DNA of 64,000 nt, taken from assembly GCF_020193575.1 (NCBI RefSeq), contig NZ_JADYVD010000015.1, positions 79,783 through 143,782 of the forward strand, in the 5' to 3' direction. This stretch comes from Ensifer sp. IC4062 (lineage in GTDB: Bacteria; Pseudomonadota; Alphaproteobacteria; Rhizobiales; Rhizobiaceae). The position numbers and the translations under genes were made by a program. Below, in pieces: positions 9,505-17,819 of the stretch (the first letter of the stretch is position 1; the number at the start of each line of letters is the position of its first letter). The notes beneath the pieces are model-generated. The model ran no database searches. It worked only from the letters and a program-made list of their open reading frames with translations, and was not told the DNA's origin.

Positions 9505-10122
9505 ATGGACGCCATAGTGAAGAATTTTCCTTTGCTCGACGATGCGAGCGGCCGCCCGACCCAGAAGGAGGCCGAGGAAGCCGTTCGCGTGCTGCTCAGG
9601 TGGGCGGGCGACGATCCGGAACGCGAGGGCCTTAAAGACACGCCGGCGCGTGTCGTCAAGGCATACAAGGAACTGTTCGGCGGCTACGAGCTCGCAGCCG
9701 AAGATGTGCTCGGACGGACCTTTGAGGAAGTCGCCGGTTACGACGATATGGTGTTGGTGAAGGACATTCCATTCTTCTCCCACTGCGAGCATCACATGGT
9801 GCCGATCATCGGCAAGGCGCATGTCGCCTATATGCCGAATGGGCGTGTGCTCGGCCTTTCCAAGATCGCCCGCGTCGTTGACATCTATGCCCGCCGGCTG
9901 CAGACGCAGGAGACGATGACTGCACAAATCGCCAAGGCCATCGACGAAACGCTCGCACCGCGTGGCGTTGCCGTCATGATCGAGGCAGAGCATATGTGCA
10001 TGGCTATGCGCGGCGTTCAGAAGCAGGGCTCGACAACGCTGACGACGACATTTACCGGTAGTTTCCAAACCGATCCGGCCGAACAGGCTCGTTTCATGAC
10101 CATGCTGCGGGGCTTCAAGTAA
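9505..10122 (+). CDS. folE: GTP cyclohydrolase I
   Basis: 205 residues from the ATG at 9505, which follows an AAAGGGG ribosome site; an in-frame start at 9487 is less likely. The enzyme converts GTP to dihydroneopterin triphosphate, the first step of folate synthesis. Zinc ligands C94 and H97 (FSHCEHH) and C165 (EHMCMAMRG) are present, as are the substrate motifs [16 protein letters not shown] and [11 protein letters not shown]. hisI follows 23 bases later on the same strand, a common pairing in rhizobia because both act on purine nucleotide rings by hydrolytic opening. Confidence 0.97.
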   Translation: MDAIVKNFPLLDDASGRPTQKEAEEAVRVLLRWAGDDPEREGLKDTPARVVKAYKELFGGYELAAEDVLGRTFEEVAGYDDMVLVKDIPFFSHCEHHMVPIIGKAHVAYMPNGRVLGLSKIARVVDIYARRLQTQETMTAQIAKAIDETLAPRGVAVMIEAEHMCMAMRGVQKQGSTTLTTTFTGSFQTDPAEQARFMTMLRGFK

Positions 10123-10145
10123 GCTCCAGCCAAGGAGCTTAAATC

Positions 10146-10598
10146 ATGGCGCTCACCTTCGACGCCCCTTCGGAAAACAAGGCCGTGCTGGAGACCGGGC
10201 CGGCCTTTACTCCCCGCTTCGATGAGAAAGGCCTCATAACCGCCGTCGTCACCGATGCCCGTGACGGCGAGTTGCTGATGGTCGCCTATATGAATGCCGA
10301 GGCGCTCGCGCTTACGATTGAAACCGGCGTTGCCCACTACTACAGCCGCTCGCGCAAGGGGCTGTGGAAGAAAGGCGAGAGTTCGGGCAACCTGCAAACC
10401 GTCCAGGAAATACGAACCGATTGCGATCAGGATGCCGTCTGGCTCAAAGTGTCGGTGGCCGGCCACGATGCCACATGCCACACGGGCCGCCGCTCTTGCT
10501 TCTACCGCAAGGTTGGCGTCGAAGAGGGCAAGGCCACGGTGACGATCACGGACAACCACCGGCATTTTGATCCGGCGACGGTTTACAGCAAAAATTAA
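10146..10598 (+). CDS. hisI: phosphoribosyl-AMP cyclohydrolase
   Basis: A 150-residue stand-alone HisI that opens the adenine ring of phosphoribosyl-AMP in the third step of histidine synthesis. The metal sites are clear: D92-C93-D94-x-D96 (TDCDQDAVW) for magnesium, and C111/C118 with C93 for zinc ([13 protein letters not shown]). It lacks the HisE domain fused in enterobacteria. It has an AAGGAG ribosome site and is probably cotranscribed with folE. Confidence 0.96.
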   Translation: MALTFDAPSENKAVLETGPAFTPRFDEKGLITAVVTDARDGELLMVAYMNAEALALTIETGVAHYYSRSRKGLWKKGESSGNLQTVQEIRTDCDQDAVWLKVSVAGHDATCHTGRRSCFYRKVGVEEGKATVTITDNHRHFDPATVYSKN

Positions 10599-10901
10599 GT
10601 ATCTGCGTTTTCTTGGTTCACCCGCGTGCTATATTTATTTTTTAGCAACCAAACGAGCGCCTAATCATTATTCATGAAGATGGTTACCGTCGAAACTGCG
10701 GCGAAGCGAAAAGTGTTGCAGGCTGTATCTAATGTTTATCGCTCCCGCCAAAATTGATGACGGGAACGGTGGTATATCTCAATTTGGGTGCCAGTCTTTC
10801 AGCAATGAATTCGAACAAGACGGCACCATCGCCGGCTTGGCAGGGGCCTCCCACCGGACGCGCGCACTTGGTAGTCTATTCGGCGATGTTGGAGGTGCCG
10901 G
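10599..10901. other. intergenic region hisI to patatin-like gene
   Basis: About 300 bases with an AT-rich patch (TATATTTATTTTTTAG, 10630-10645), which could hold a promoter or the end of the hisI transcript. I saw no convincing open reading frame, RNA gene or strong terminator here. Confidence 0.3.
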
Positions 10902-11864
10902 ATGTTGAACTGGACATTCACGCGTAGCAACCAGATTACCGATCTGCCCGCCCCGGACGGATCCTCGCTTACCACTGCTCCTCCGGCACCAGCCCCCGAA
11001 GCCCCGAAACCGAAGATCGCCATAGCCTTGGGCGGTGGCGCAGCACGCGGCTGGGCGCATATCGGCGTGCTGCGGGCGCTCGACGAAGAAGGAATCGAAG
11101 TGGGCATGATTGCCGGCACGTCGATCGGCGCCCTCGTGGGCGGCTGCTATCTCGCCGGCAAACTGGACGAATTGGAGGCCTTCGCCCGCTCTCTCACCGT
11201 GCGGCGCATTGCCGGCCTGCTCGATTTTGCGATCGGCGGCGGTGGTCTGTTCGGCGGCCTGCGACTGACCAAACGCATGCAGGAGCACCTGAAGGGGCTC
11301 AATATCGAGGAACTCGATCGCCCCTTCATTGCTGTCGCCACCGAAGTTCACAGCGGCCATGAGGTTTGGATCGAGAAGGGCTCGCTTATAACCGCCATCC
11401 GCGCGTCCTATGCGCTCCCCGGCATTTTCGAGCCGATCAGCGCCAACGGCCGGGTCCTCGTCGATGGCGCTTTGGTCAACCCGGTTCCGGTTTCGGTTTG
11501 TCGCGCTTACGAGCAGCAACTCGTCGTCGCGGTCAACCTCAACTACGATCTCTATGGACGCTCCGCTGTCGTCAAGCACAATGCCGGGATGGAAGCCGTG
11601 GATGCGCCGATCAAGGACGGTACGCATTACTCAGCGCGCCTCGGCATGACCAGCGTCATGGTGCAGGCGTTCAACATTATCCAGGATCGCATTTCGCGCG
11701 CCCGGCTCGCCGGCGATCCACCGGATCTCGCTCTCCATCCAAAGCTCAACGACATAGGTCTCTCGGAATTTCATCGCGCCGGCGAGGCGATCGACCGTGG
11801 CTATCACGAAGCGAAGGCGAAGCTCGCGGAAATCCGACGCATGCAGGAAGTACTGGTACGCTAA
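10902..11864 (+). CDS. patatin-like phospholipase family protein
   Basis: A 320-residue protein of the bacterial patatin/RssA group. It has the oxyanion loop GGGAARG (44-50), the nucleophile elbow GTSIG with Ser74, and the catalytic Asp188 in DGA, so a serine-aspartate dyad acyl hydrolase is expected. Residues 1-35 are a Pro-rich, low-complexity N-terminal extension with no signal peptide. Its natural lipid substrate is unknown. GGAGGTGCCGG before the ATG gives a strong ribosome site. Confidence 0.9.
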   Translation: MLNWTFTRSNQITDLPAPDGSSLTTAPPAPAPEAPKPKIAIALGGGAARGWAHIGVLRALDEEGIEVGMIAGTSIGALVGGCYLAGKLDELEAFARSLTVRRIAGLLDFAIGGGGLFGGLRLTKRMQEHLKGLNIEELDRPFIAVATEVHSGHEVWIEKGSLITAIRASYALPGIFEPISANGRVLVDGALVNPVPVSVCRAYEQQLVVAVNLNYDLYGRSAVVKHNAGMEAVDAPIKDGTHYSARLGMTSVMVQAFNIIQDRISRARLAGDPPDLALHPKLNDIGLSEFHRAGEAIDRGYHEAKAKLAEIRRMQEVLVR

Positions 11865-11962
11865 CGCCCGCGCGCAGGCTTGTATCTTGATCGCTGCGCA
11901 GTGTTTCAGATGATTAAGGAACGGGGGCCAAGAGGGCCTGAAAAATTACACTGAAGGCGTGA

Positions 11963-11983
11963 AGGGCGGTATCGCACCGCCCT
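11963..11983 (-). terminator. hairpin after the CBS-pair gene
   Basis: AGGGCGGT and ACCGCCCT form an 8-bp stem with a 5-base loop, 7 bases beyond the stop of the minus-strand CBS gene. There is no immediate T run; an ATTTTT tract follows about 20 bases later on the minus strand. Confidence 0.45.
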
Positions 11984-11989
11984 CCCCCG

Positions 11990-12418
11990 TTAGCCTGCGA
12001 TATAAGCTTTGATCTGTTCGGCCTCGTGCTCCATTGCGCGAATATGGTGCTTCACCACGTCACCTATGGAAACGATGCCAGACAGACGGCCTTCCCTTTC
12101 CACCGGCAAGTGGCGTGCACGCAGCTTGCTCATCATTTCCATCAGCGTAGCAATGGACATTTCCTCGCGGCAGCAATAGACGTTCTGCCACATGACGGAA
12201 GAAACCGGCCTGTCGAGACACGTGGCGCCGTATTTGGCGATCGAAGCCACGACATCACGCTCCGTCAGAATGCCGACGATATGATCGTCCGGATCGACGA
12301 CGACGACCGCTCCGATACGATTGTCGTGTAGCAAGGTCGCGGCCTGATGCACTGTCACATCCGGCGTGACAGTCACGACGTTGTGGCCCTTTTCGCTGAG
12401 AATCGCTCTTACTGACAT
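11990..12418 (-). CDS. CBS-domain pair protein
   Basis: 142 residues from the ATG at 12418 (MSVRAIL). The protein is two tandem CBS domains, with DNRIGAVVVVDPDDHIVGILTERDVV in the first and RARHLPVEREGRLSGIVSIGDVVKHHI in the second. Such pairs bind adenosine nucleotides and sense energy state, usually regulating a partner. No effector domain is attached and no obvious partner gene is adjacent. An in-frame upstream extension to 12544 lacks family similarity. Confidence 0.88.
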   Translation of the reverse strand: MSVRAILSEKGHNVVTVTPDVTVHQAATLLHDNRIGAVVVVDPDDHIVGILTERDVVASIAKYGATCLDRPVSSVMWQNVYCCREEMSIATLMEMMSKLRARHLPVEREGRLSGIVSIGDVVKHHIRAMEHEAEQIKAYIAG

Positions 12419-12987
12419 CCACACATCTCCCGTTACACTACGCCGAGCCGGCGGGAAGAGTTTCTGGCCGTCTCTTGTGCTTGCAGCGCCGAGCGTCACT
12501 TCGGATGCTTGATGGTCGCCGTAACACCCCGAGCCTCTGCACAATTAAAGATCTATACAGAGTTGCCGCAGGAACCCGCCCAATTATCCGATGTCTGCCA
12601 TTGGTCCCCCGCGTCGCTCCCGCACGAAACCAGGCCGACACCCAGTCTTACGCGCTCGCCCTCCACAGCGCCGCGCGCCTTTACCAGACACGCTTTGGAG
12701 CTGTAGCACTTCAAACTGCTGCAGGCGACCGCAGGGAATGGTGCTCCAGCGACCTTGTGAAATCAAGCCTTGTCACTCGGCTGCCAAGATCCGTCAGGCA
12801 TCACATTTGTGAATCCGCCTTGAAACAATTCGAGATCATAAATGTGACTGTTTTTCGTAGGTTAGGGGCAGGCATCAGCGATAAACCGCCAGTCACTTTC
12901 CGTTTCCTGTTCATAAGTCGCGGCGCGCGGGCGGAAGGCGTCCCGCTTTGTTTCGTTCCTGCCGGGCCAGATACGGATACTGAGTCC
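12419..12987. other. intergenic region with a degenerate RIME-like repeat
   Basis: About 570 bases between two minus-strand genes. A decayed copy of the window's intergenic palindromic repeat lies at 12661-12724. The open frames crossing this stretch have no family features. The rest holds nothing I can name. Confidence 0.4.
12661..12724 (+). repeat. RIME1-like intergenic repeat, degenerate
   Basis: Begins CCACAGCGCCGCGCGCC and ends CACTTCAAACTGCTGCAG, against the better copies' CTACAGCGCCGCGCGCC and CACTTTGAATTGCTGCATG. Several substitutions mark it as an old copy. Confidence 0.6.
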
Positions 12988-13725
12988 CTATCCTTGATCG
13001 CGAGGATCAAAGAACCCGAACAGGAGAAAGCCGAAGAGGAAACCGCCGATATGCGCTTCCCAGGCAACACTTCCCGCGCCGCCAACGGAAAACATGCCGA
13101 GCCCGACCAGAAAATTGGTCAGGAACCAGATGCCGGTGAAGACCAGAACCGAGCGATTGGCAAGCGTTTCGGTTAGCGAAAGTCGCCGGTTGAGATGCGC
13201 GAACTGGCGGCTGATGCGGCCGCTTGGCGAGAAGACGAACCGCGCGGCCGCCCCCATAAAACCGGAAACAACCCCCGAGGCTCCGACCACGACGACAATC
13301 TCGCCCCAATGAAATACCGTATGCAAGGCGACGGCGGCAGCAGCCGAAAGGCACCAAAACACGGCCAGACGCGCTAGCCCGATGCGCCGCACGACCGGCG
13401 CCCCGAAAGCGACCATCCAAAAGACGTTGAAGATGAGATGGTCCCAACTGCCGTGCAGAAACGAATAGGTGACCGGCGTCCAGAGCCAAACGAGTCCTTG
13501 TTCCGAAAGCGGAAGGGTGTAACGAACAGGCAGGAAGGCGAAATTCAGGATCAGCTCTTGATCTGCCGTCGCCGATAGGATGTAGGTTCTCAACGCATGA
13601 ACGGCGATGAGAAACAAGAGGATACCAGTTAGTCCCGCCGGCAGATTGAAAGCAGGTTCGCGGCCACGCGCCGCGTCGCTCTCGGTATCCGTCTCCGCCG
13701 GTGTCACTGCCTGATCTCGTTCCAT
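12988..13725 (-). CDS. rhomboid family intramembrane serine protease
   Basis: A 245-residue membrane protease with about six transmembrane helices after a 30-residue polar N-terminus. The signature parts are HGSWDHLIFN (91-100) in the second helix region, the catalytic serine S150 in GASGVVSG, and the partner His225 in AHIGGFLFG. Rhomboids cut substrates inside the membrane; the substrate here is unknown. The start at 13725 gives a polar leader typical of the family. Confidence 0.92.
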   Translation of the reverse strand: MERDQAVTPAETDTESDAARGREPAFNLPAGLTGILLFLIAVHALRTYILSATADQELILNFAFLPVRYTLPLSEQGLVWLWTPVTYSFLHGSWDHLIFNVFWMVAFGAPVVRRIGLARLAVFWCLSAAAAVALHTVFHWGEIVVVVGASGVVSGFMGAAARFVFSPSGRISRQFAHLNRRLSLTETLANRSVLVFTGIWFLTNFLVGLGMFSVGGAGSVAWEAHIGGFLFGFLLFGFFDPRDQG

Positions 13726-14069
13726 GCCCTGCTCTCTTTCATCGCCGCTGCGCGTTCGCGATCAGGTTCCGCGGAGACACCGCCACTGGATAGCGCGAAG
13801 GCATAAGCAAACAAAAAAAGACCGTCCAGTAAAAACTGAACGGCCGGTGAGCCCTTATACCGAGCTCCAATTGCGTGCTGAAGGCAAACCTTCGTGAAGT
13901 GATGACATTTAAGTGCCAGCAGGCGGCGCCGAGCGCAATCGAAACCCATTGTTAACCTTAATATCGGCGTGGCACGAAATTCGCACAGCGATTCCTGAAA
14001 TCGAAGGAGCCGCGCCGCTGTGCCAATTGGGAGCAGTGGGAGCCGGATCGACGGAATGAATGGGCAATC
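13726..14069. other. intergenic region with an orphan minus-strand terminator
   Basis: About 345 bases between the divergent rhomboid and PAS genes. It contains a strong minus-strand terminator at 13821-13842 that ends no annotated gene, so a small RNA may be encoded on the minus strand between about 13840 and 14050. No open frame here looks real. Confidence 0.4.
13810..13842 (-). terminator. strong intrinsic terminator without an upstream gene
   Basis: On the minus strand CCGTTCAGT pairs with ACTGGACGG around a TTTT loop (9 bp, one G-T pair), followed at once by TCTTTTTTTG. This is one of the best intrinsic terminators in the window, yet it lies about 100 bases upstream of the rhomboid start and follows no minus-strand gene. 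Confidence 0.8.
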
Positions 14070-14681
14070 ATGCGCAGCAAAACAACGATAGAGCTGTTCC
14101 GATATTGGGACACATTGCGGGGGGAGCGGGACCTCCCCCGCCGCGACGAGATAGAACCTCAAGAAATCTGTGCGCTGCTGCCAAGCCTTTTCATCCTTGA
14201 ACGGCAGCCAGGGGGCGACATCCGTTTCCGGCTTGCCGGCACCCATGTCTGCGCTCTTTTCGGTCGAGAACTGCGTGGGCAGCCGTTTGGCGCGCTGTGG
14301 TCCGCCAGCGAAGCAGGCGAAGCGGCTCGGATCGCCGATCGGGTAATGACAGAACGCTCGCTCGCCGCGCTCTCTGCCTGTGGTCTGACGGCAGGCGGCG
14401 AACGGCTGGAGACCGAGCTCCTGCTGACGCCGCTCGCATCGCCGCAGGGAGACAGCGACCGCATCCTTGGTTCGCTGGCACCGCTGTCGCGACCTTCATG
14501 GCTGCATATGACGCCGATTGAATGCCTTGTCGCCCGGGCCCTGCAAATTATAGCCAGCGGGCGCGGCGGTCATTCGGACATGGCTGGGGCTTCCTACGCA
14601 GTCGGTGCCAAACCGCATCGTGAAGAAATCGGCCGCAAGGTCCAGCACCTGCGCATCTTCGAGGGCGGAAGGGAACGCTGA
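14070..14681 (+). CDS. PAS_5-type sensory domain protein
   Basis: A 203-residue soluble protein of the alphaproteobacterial PAS_5 group. The core runs from ELFRYWDTLRGERDLPRRDEIEPQEICALLPSLFILER to RFRLAGTHVCALFGRELRGQPF (about residues 8-73). PAS domains bind small ligands or partners; no output domain is attached. The C-terminal third is not recognised. It lies 93 bases upstream of a PilZ gene on the same strand, so the pair may share cell-envelope or c-di-GMP-related roles, which is inference. Confidence 0.8.
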   Translation: MRSKTTIELFRYWDTLRGERDLPRRDEIEPQEICALLPSLFILERQPGGDIRFRLAGTHVCALFGRELRGQPFGALWSASEAGEAARIADRVMTERSLAALSACGLTAGGERLETELLLTPLASPQGDSDRILGSLAPLSRPSWLHMTPIECLVARALQIIASGRGGHSDMAGASYAVGAKPHREEIGRKVQHLRIFEGGRER

Positions 14682-14774
14682 GCCGCGAGGGGGCAGGCAA
14701 CGGCGGGCGAACCTTCTATTAACCGAGACCGCCTATACTTTCACAGGCAAGGATACTTCGATCGCAGAGTGACC

Positions 14775-15383
14775 ATGTTCTCGTTTCAGCACGCACAAAA
14801 CACCGGCCCGAAGCCGCACCAGGAAAGTGCTTTTCAGCGTGTTTCGGTGAACCTCTCGGGGCGGCTGATGCTTGCCAATCGCGATGAATTTGATTGCACC
14901 GCAGTCGACATGTCACCAGGAGACGTGCTCTTTTCCTCGCCCGCCCGCCCGCGGGCCGGCGAGCGCATCGTCGCGTATATCGAACACGTAGGACGTCTCG
15001 AGGGGACCGTGTCGCGGCTCGCGGAGCACGCGTTCGTCATCCAGCTCAACGCGACCGAGCGAAAGCGCGAGAAGCTCGCGGCGCAGCTCACCTGGATCGC
15101 CAACAAGCATGAGCTCGGACTGCCAGAGGACCGGCGCCATGACCGCCTCATTCCCCGTAAAACTCTGACGGAACTTACATTCGGCACGGGCGAAAAATAC
15201 GCTTGTCGCATCATTGATCTCTCCCTCTCCGGCGCCGCGATCGACATCGAAACTCGGCCCGCGCTCGGAACTCCCGTCAAGCTCGGCAACATGAAGGGCA
15301 GGATCGTCCGGCACTTCCAGGAAGGCGTGGCGGTCGAGTTCTCCGGCATTCAGTCTCGCGACGCACTGGCCGAATTCCTTTAA
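14775..15383 (+). CDS. tandem PilZ domain protein
   Basis: 202 residues from the ATG at 14775. Two PilZ-like halves are visible. The second (about 115-200) has the c-di-GMP motifs RLIPR (RxxxR) and DLSLSGA (D/NxSxxG). The first (about 18-95) keeps the fold but has lost both motifs (RVSVN, DMSPGD), so it is probably structural. PilZ proteins bind cyclic di-GMP and alter motility or polysaccharide output. The partner is unknown. Confidence 0.88.
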   Translation: MFSFQHAQNTGPKPHQESAFQRVSVNLSGRLMLANRDEFDCTAVDMSPGDVLFSSPARPRAGERIVAYIEHVGRLEGTVSRLAEHAFVIQLNATERKREKLAAQLTWIANKHELGLPEDRRHDRLIPRKTLTELTFGTGEKYACRIIDLSLSGAAIDIETRPALGTPVKLGNMKGRIVRHFQEGVAVEFSGIQSRDALAEFL

Positions 15384-15979
15384 GCCATCGGCGGTAAGCC
15401 CGCCCCTGGGCGCAGCAGAGAATATCTCTGATATTGCCCCGTATTTCACCCCGACCCCAGGTTCGCACCGCGGCGGGCGGCCAATAGTTTCTTCACGCCG
15501 AGGCGCATCATTGAAGCGTCGCGGGTATCCGAGACGAGCCATCGGTGAACGATGAGCCGGCGTGAGCACAGCGCCCCGGTATGACCGTCGAGCTCTTCTG
15601 AAATATTTTTCGGAAAAATTTCCCGCGTCATGGCTCATTGAGCTTAGAGTTTGGCGTAAAACTCGGTTTTAACAGTCTCTATTCACGACCTCAGATTCCG
15701 CACTTCGCCCAGTCATTGACACAACCACTCAGCCATGAGTTGGCCTTTTGCTCCAAATTACCGTTGCTTTTCAAAAGCGTAACAATTTGACGCCGCGCCT
15801 CTGGGCTCTCCGCACGGGGGAAACTCGTTAAAATTTGAATTAATGTTTATTCTTATTTGATCGGCCTTTTATTCTTATTTTCTGCGCATACTATTCTTAT
15901 TTGTACTTGTTTTTACCTCGCTTCTTCGCCGCGAATAAAAAACTCTGTGCCATTGTCGAACCATAACGGGGAGACAACA
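15384..15979. other. long intergenic region upstream of the BTLCP gene
   Basis: About 600 bases with no convincing gene. The half nearest the peptidase gene is AT-rich and holds three phased direct repeats (15848-15902). A long upstream control region for the peptidase is the simplest reading. No RNA gene was recognised. Confidence 0.45.
15848..15902 (+). promoter_or_regulatory. three 11-bp direct repeats spaced exactly 22 bp
   Basis: TATTCTTATTT occurs at 15848-15858, 15870-15880 and 15892-15902. The starts are exactly 22 bp apart, about two helical turns, so all copies face the same side of the DNA. The intervening bases differ. They lie 78-132 bases before the peptidase start. The spacing suggests cooperative binding of a regulator; its identity is unknown. 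Confidence 0.6.
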
Positions 15980-16588
15980 ATGCACAAAGCCATCACCAAG
16001 ACGATTGCGGTTGCGGCCCTTTTCGTCGGTTTCCTGACCGAGGCAGCCCTCGCCCTTCCGGCGAACATCGCGGTGGGCGGCACGACCAATCCGCCGATCG
16101 GCCACTATGAGTTTTGCAAGCGCAATCCGTCAGAATGCACCCCCAATGGAACCGATGGCGGCCCGATGGTGCTAACCCGTGAGGGCTGGCAGAAAATTCT
16201 CGAGGTCAACTATGAGGTCAACCAGGCCGTGACCCCGATGACGGATATGGAAATCCATGGCGTCGAGGAAGAATGGTCCTATCCGGACACCGTCGGCGAC
16301 TGCGAGGACTATGTCCTGCTCAAGCGCCGCAAGCTGATCGAGAGCGGCTTTTCTCCCGCCGATCTGCTGATCACCGTCGTGCTGCAGCCGAACGGGGACG
16401 GCCATGCGGTTCTGACCGTACGCACCGACCGCGGCGACTTCATCCTCGACAACATGCGCAGCAAGGTGCTTCGCTGGTCGGAGACCGAATACACCTTCCT
16501 GAAGCGGCAGTCCTCCGAAAATGCCGGACGCTGGGTGAAACTGCAGGACGGCCGCGCCGTAGCAGTCGGCAGCGTAAAGACGCAATAG
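15980..16588 (+). CDS. periplasmic transglutaminase-like cysteine peptidase (BTLCP/LapG family)
   Basis: 202 residues from the ATG at 15980, preceded by a GGGGAG ribosome site. Residues 1-26 form a signal peptide ending ALA. The Cys-His-Asp triad is visible: C108 (VGDCEDY), H142 (GDGHAVLTV) and D157 (FILDN). The family (peptidase C93) includes LapG, which trims surface adhesins under c-di-GMP control through LapD, but no LapD or large adhesin gene is nearby. Its substrate is therefore open. Two extra Cys (C46, C53) may form a disulfide. Confidence 0.9.
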   Translation: MHKAITKTIAVAALFVGFLTEAALALPANIAVGGTTNPPIGHYEFCKRNPSECTPNGTDGGPMVLTREGWQKILEVNYEVNQAVTPMTDMEIHGVEEEWSYPDTVGDCEDYVLLKRRKLIESGFSPADLLITVVLQPNGDGHAVLTVRTDRGDFILDNMRSKVLRWSETEYTFLKRQSSENAGRWVKLQDGRAVAVGSVKTQ

Positions 16589-16906
16589 AGGCGCCTTATC
16601 GAGGCACGAGCCACGACATTTTATCGGGCTTAGGTCAAATTCCGCGTTCCCCGTGCCGACCAAGCCTCTACAGCGCCGCGCATCCAATCGAACGCGCAAA
16701 GGTGGCCGTTGCCGGTTCCGTTGTCGCCGGGATCGGCTTGTCTTTTTTCGAGAAAGCCGCCTAGCGGCCGTGACCCAAGGGGCATTTCACCGAAAATTAA
16801 CCATCTTCGTCGACCGTCGAAGGCGACATCCCGACCGGATTACTTCTCCTTTTCCTCGAGGCGGGATGCAGCGCGCAACAACAGCCACCCCGACGGACGA
16901 TCCTGC
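16589..16906. other. intergenic region with a partial RIME-like repeat
   Basis: About 320 bases between the BTLCP gene and the next membrane-anchored protein. It carries a partial repeat copy at 16668-16710. An in-frame extension of the next gene back to 16709 is composed of repeat-derived and non-family sequence and is not accepted. Confidence 0.4.
16668..16710 (+). repeat. RIME1-like intergenic repeat, partial
   Basis: Contains CTACAGCGCCGCGC and ACGCGCAAAGGTGGCCG, the first palindrome of the element. The second half found in longer copies is missing. Confidence 0.65.
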
Positions 16907-17638
16907 ATGAATGCGCCATCCAGCGGTCCCGAACCGGAACTCTCGCCGCTCCTCTCACCACGCATCGTCTACAAGGTTACCGCGGTCGTCGTTCTGCTGG
17001 TGGCGCTGACCACAATCGTCTCGCTATCCGGACACCGATTTGGAGAAAGGCTCGCGCTTGCCGGGCACACCTCCAGTGAAGAGGTCTATGACATCTTCAT
17101 CGGACAGGATCACTTGCGGCTGCCGGCCAACATCATCCGCTTCGAAAGCCAGCGCGGGACCAGCATCGCCGAGCGCGTCGACCTTTACCTGACCTGGCCA
17201 GCGCTTGAAGGCTACGGCGAGAATACCCGGAGCCTGTTCGACGATATCAACCGATCGGAAAATCTGATTTTTCTGCAACTCTCACAGAGCACGATGTCGC
17301 GAGACATGTCAGGACGACTGGAGCCTATCTATCGCCACGTCCTGAGCAATGAGGCGCTGCCCGGTCCCGCCGGCTTGGTCCGGCACGACGCCAAGTCGAA
17401 TACAAGCTATGCGGGCGAAGTATTCTTCACCGCGGACCGTGCCGGGCGACCGCCTTACGTACTGCGCTGCACGCTGCCAGCGGACGCCGAGGCGTCCACG
17501 AGCGCCGACTGCCAACGCGACGTGCACGTCGGCAAGGATCTCACCGTGCTCTACCGTTTTTCGAGCAAGCTGCTGCCGCAATGGCGAATGATCGACGATT
17601 CCGTGGAAACCTTTGTTCGCAGCCGGCTGGCGCCCTGA
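16907..17638 (+). CDS. membrane-anchored protein of unknown function
   Basis: 243 residues from the ATG at 16907. One transmembrane helix (about 25-44, VTAVVVLLVALTTIVSLSG) follows a short cytoplasmic tail, leaving a periplasmic domain of about 195 residues. The domain contains two Cys (in VLRCTLP and SADCQRD) and a folded-looking mix of helices and strands. I do not recognise the family. It precedes the DD-carboxypeptidase gene by about 180 bases on the same strand. Confidence 0.7.
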   Translation: MNAPSSGPEPELSPLLSPRIVYKVTAVVVLLVALTTIVSLSGHRFGERLALAGHTSSEEVYDIFIGQDHLRLPANIIRFESQRGTSIAERVDLYLTWPALEGYGENTRSLFDDINRSENLIFLQLSQSTMSRDMSGRLEPIYRHVLSNEALPGPAGLVRHDAKSNTSYAGEVFFTADRAGRPPYVLRCTLPADAEASTSADCQRDVHVGKDLTVLYRFSSKLLPQWRMIDDSVETFVRSRLAP

Positions 17639-17819
17639 TTTTGTCCAAGAGTCGTGATGCAGGCAAAGTGCCGACCCGCTTGGGTCGACCGGTGCCGTTC
17701 CCGAACAGGCGGCCCGCCCCGGGAAACCAATCATTCATCATAAACCGATTGGTAACGCTATCCAGATACTGTCGCAGGAACGATCGTTCCCGGCGACGCG
17801 TCCGGGCGGCATCCATGAC

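Noticed and set aside
12475..13176. Plus-strand frame of 233 codons
   Set aside because: Half of it is antisense to the rhomboid gene and the rest crosses a repeat; no conserved features.
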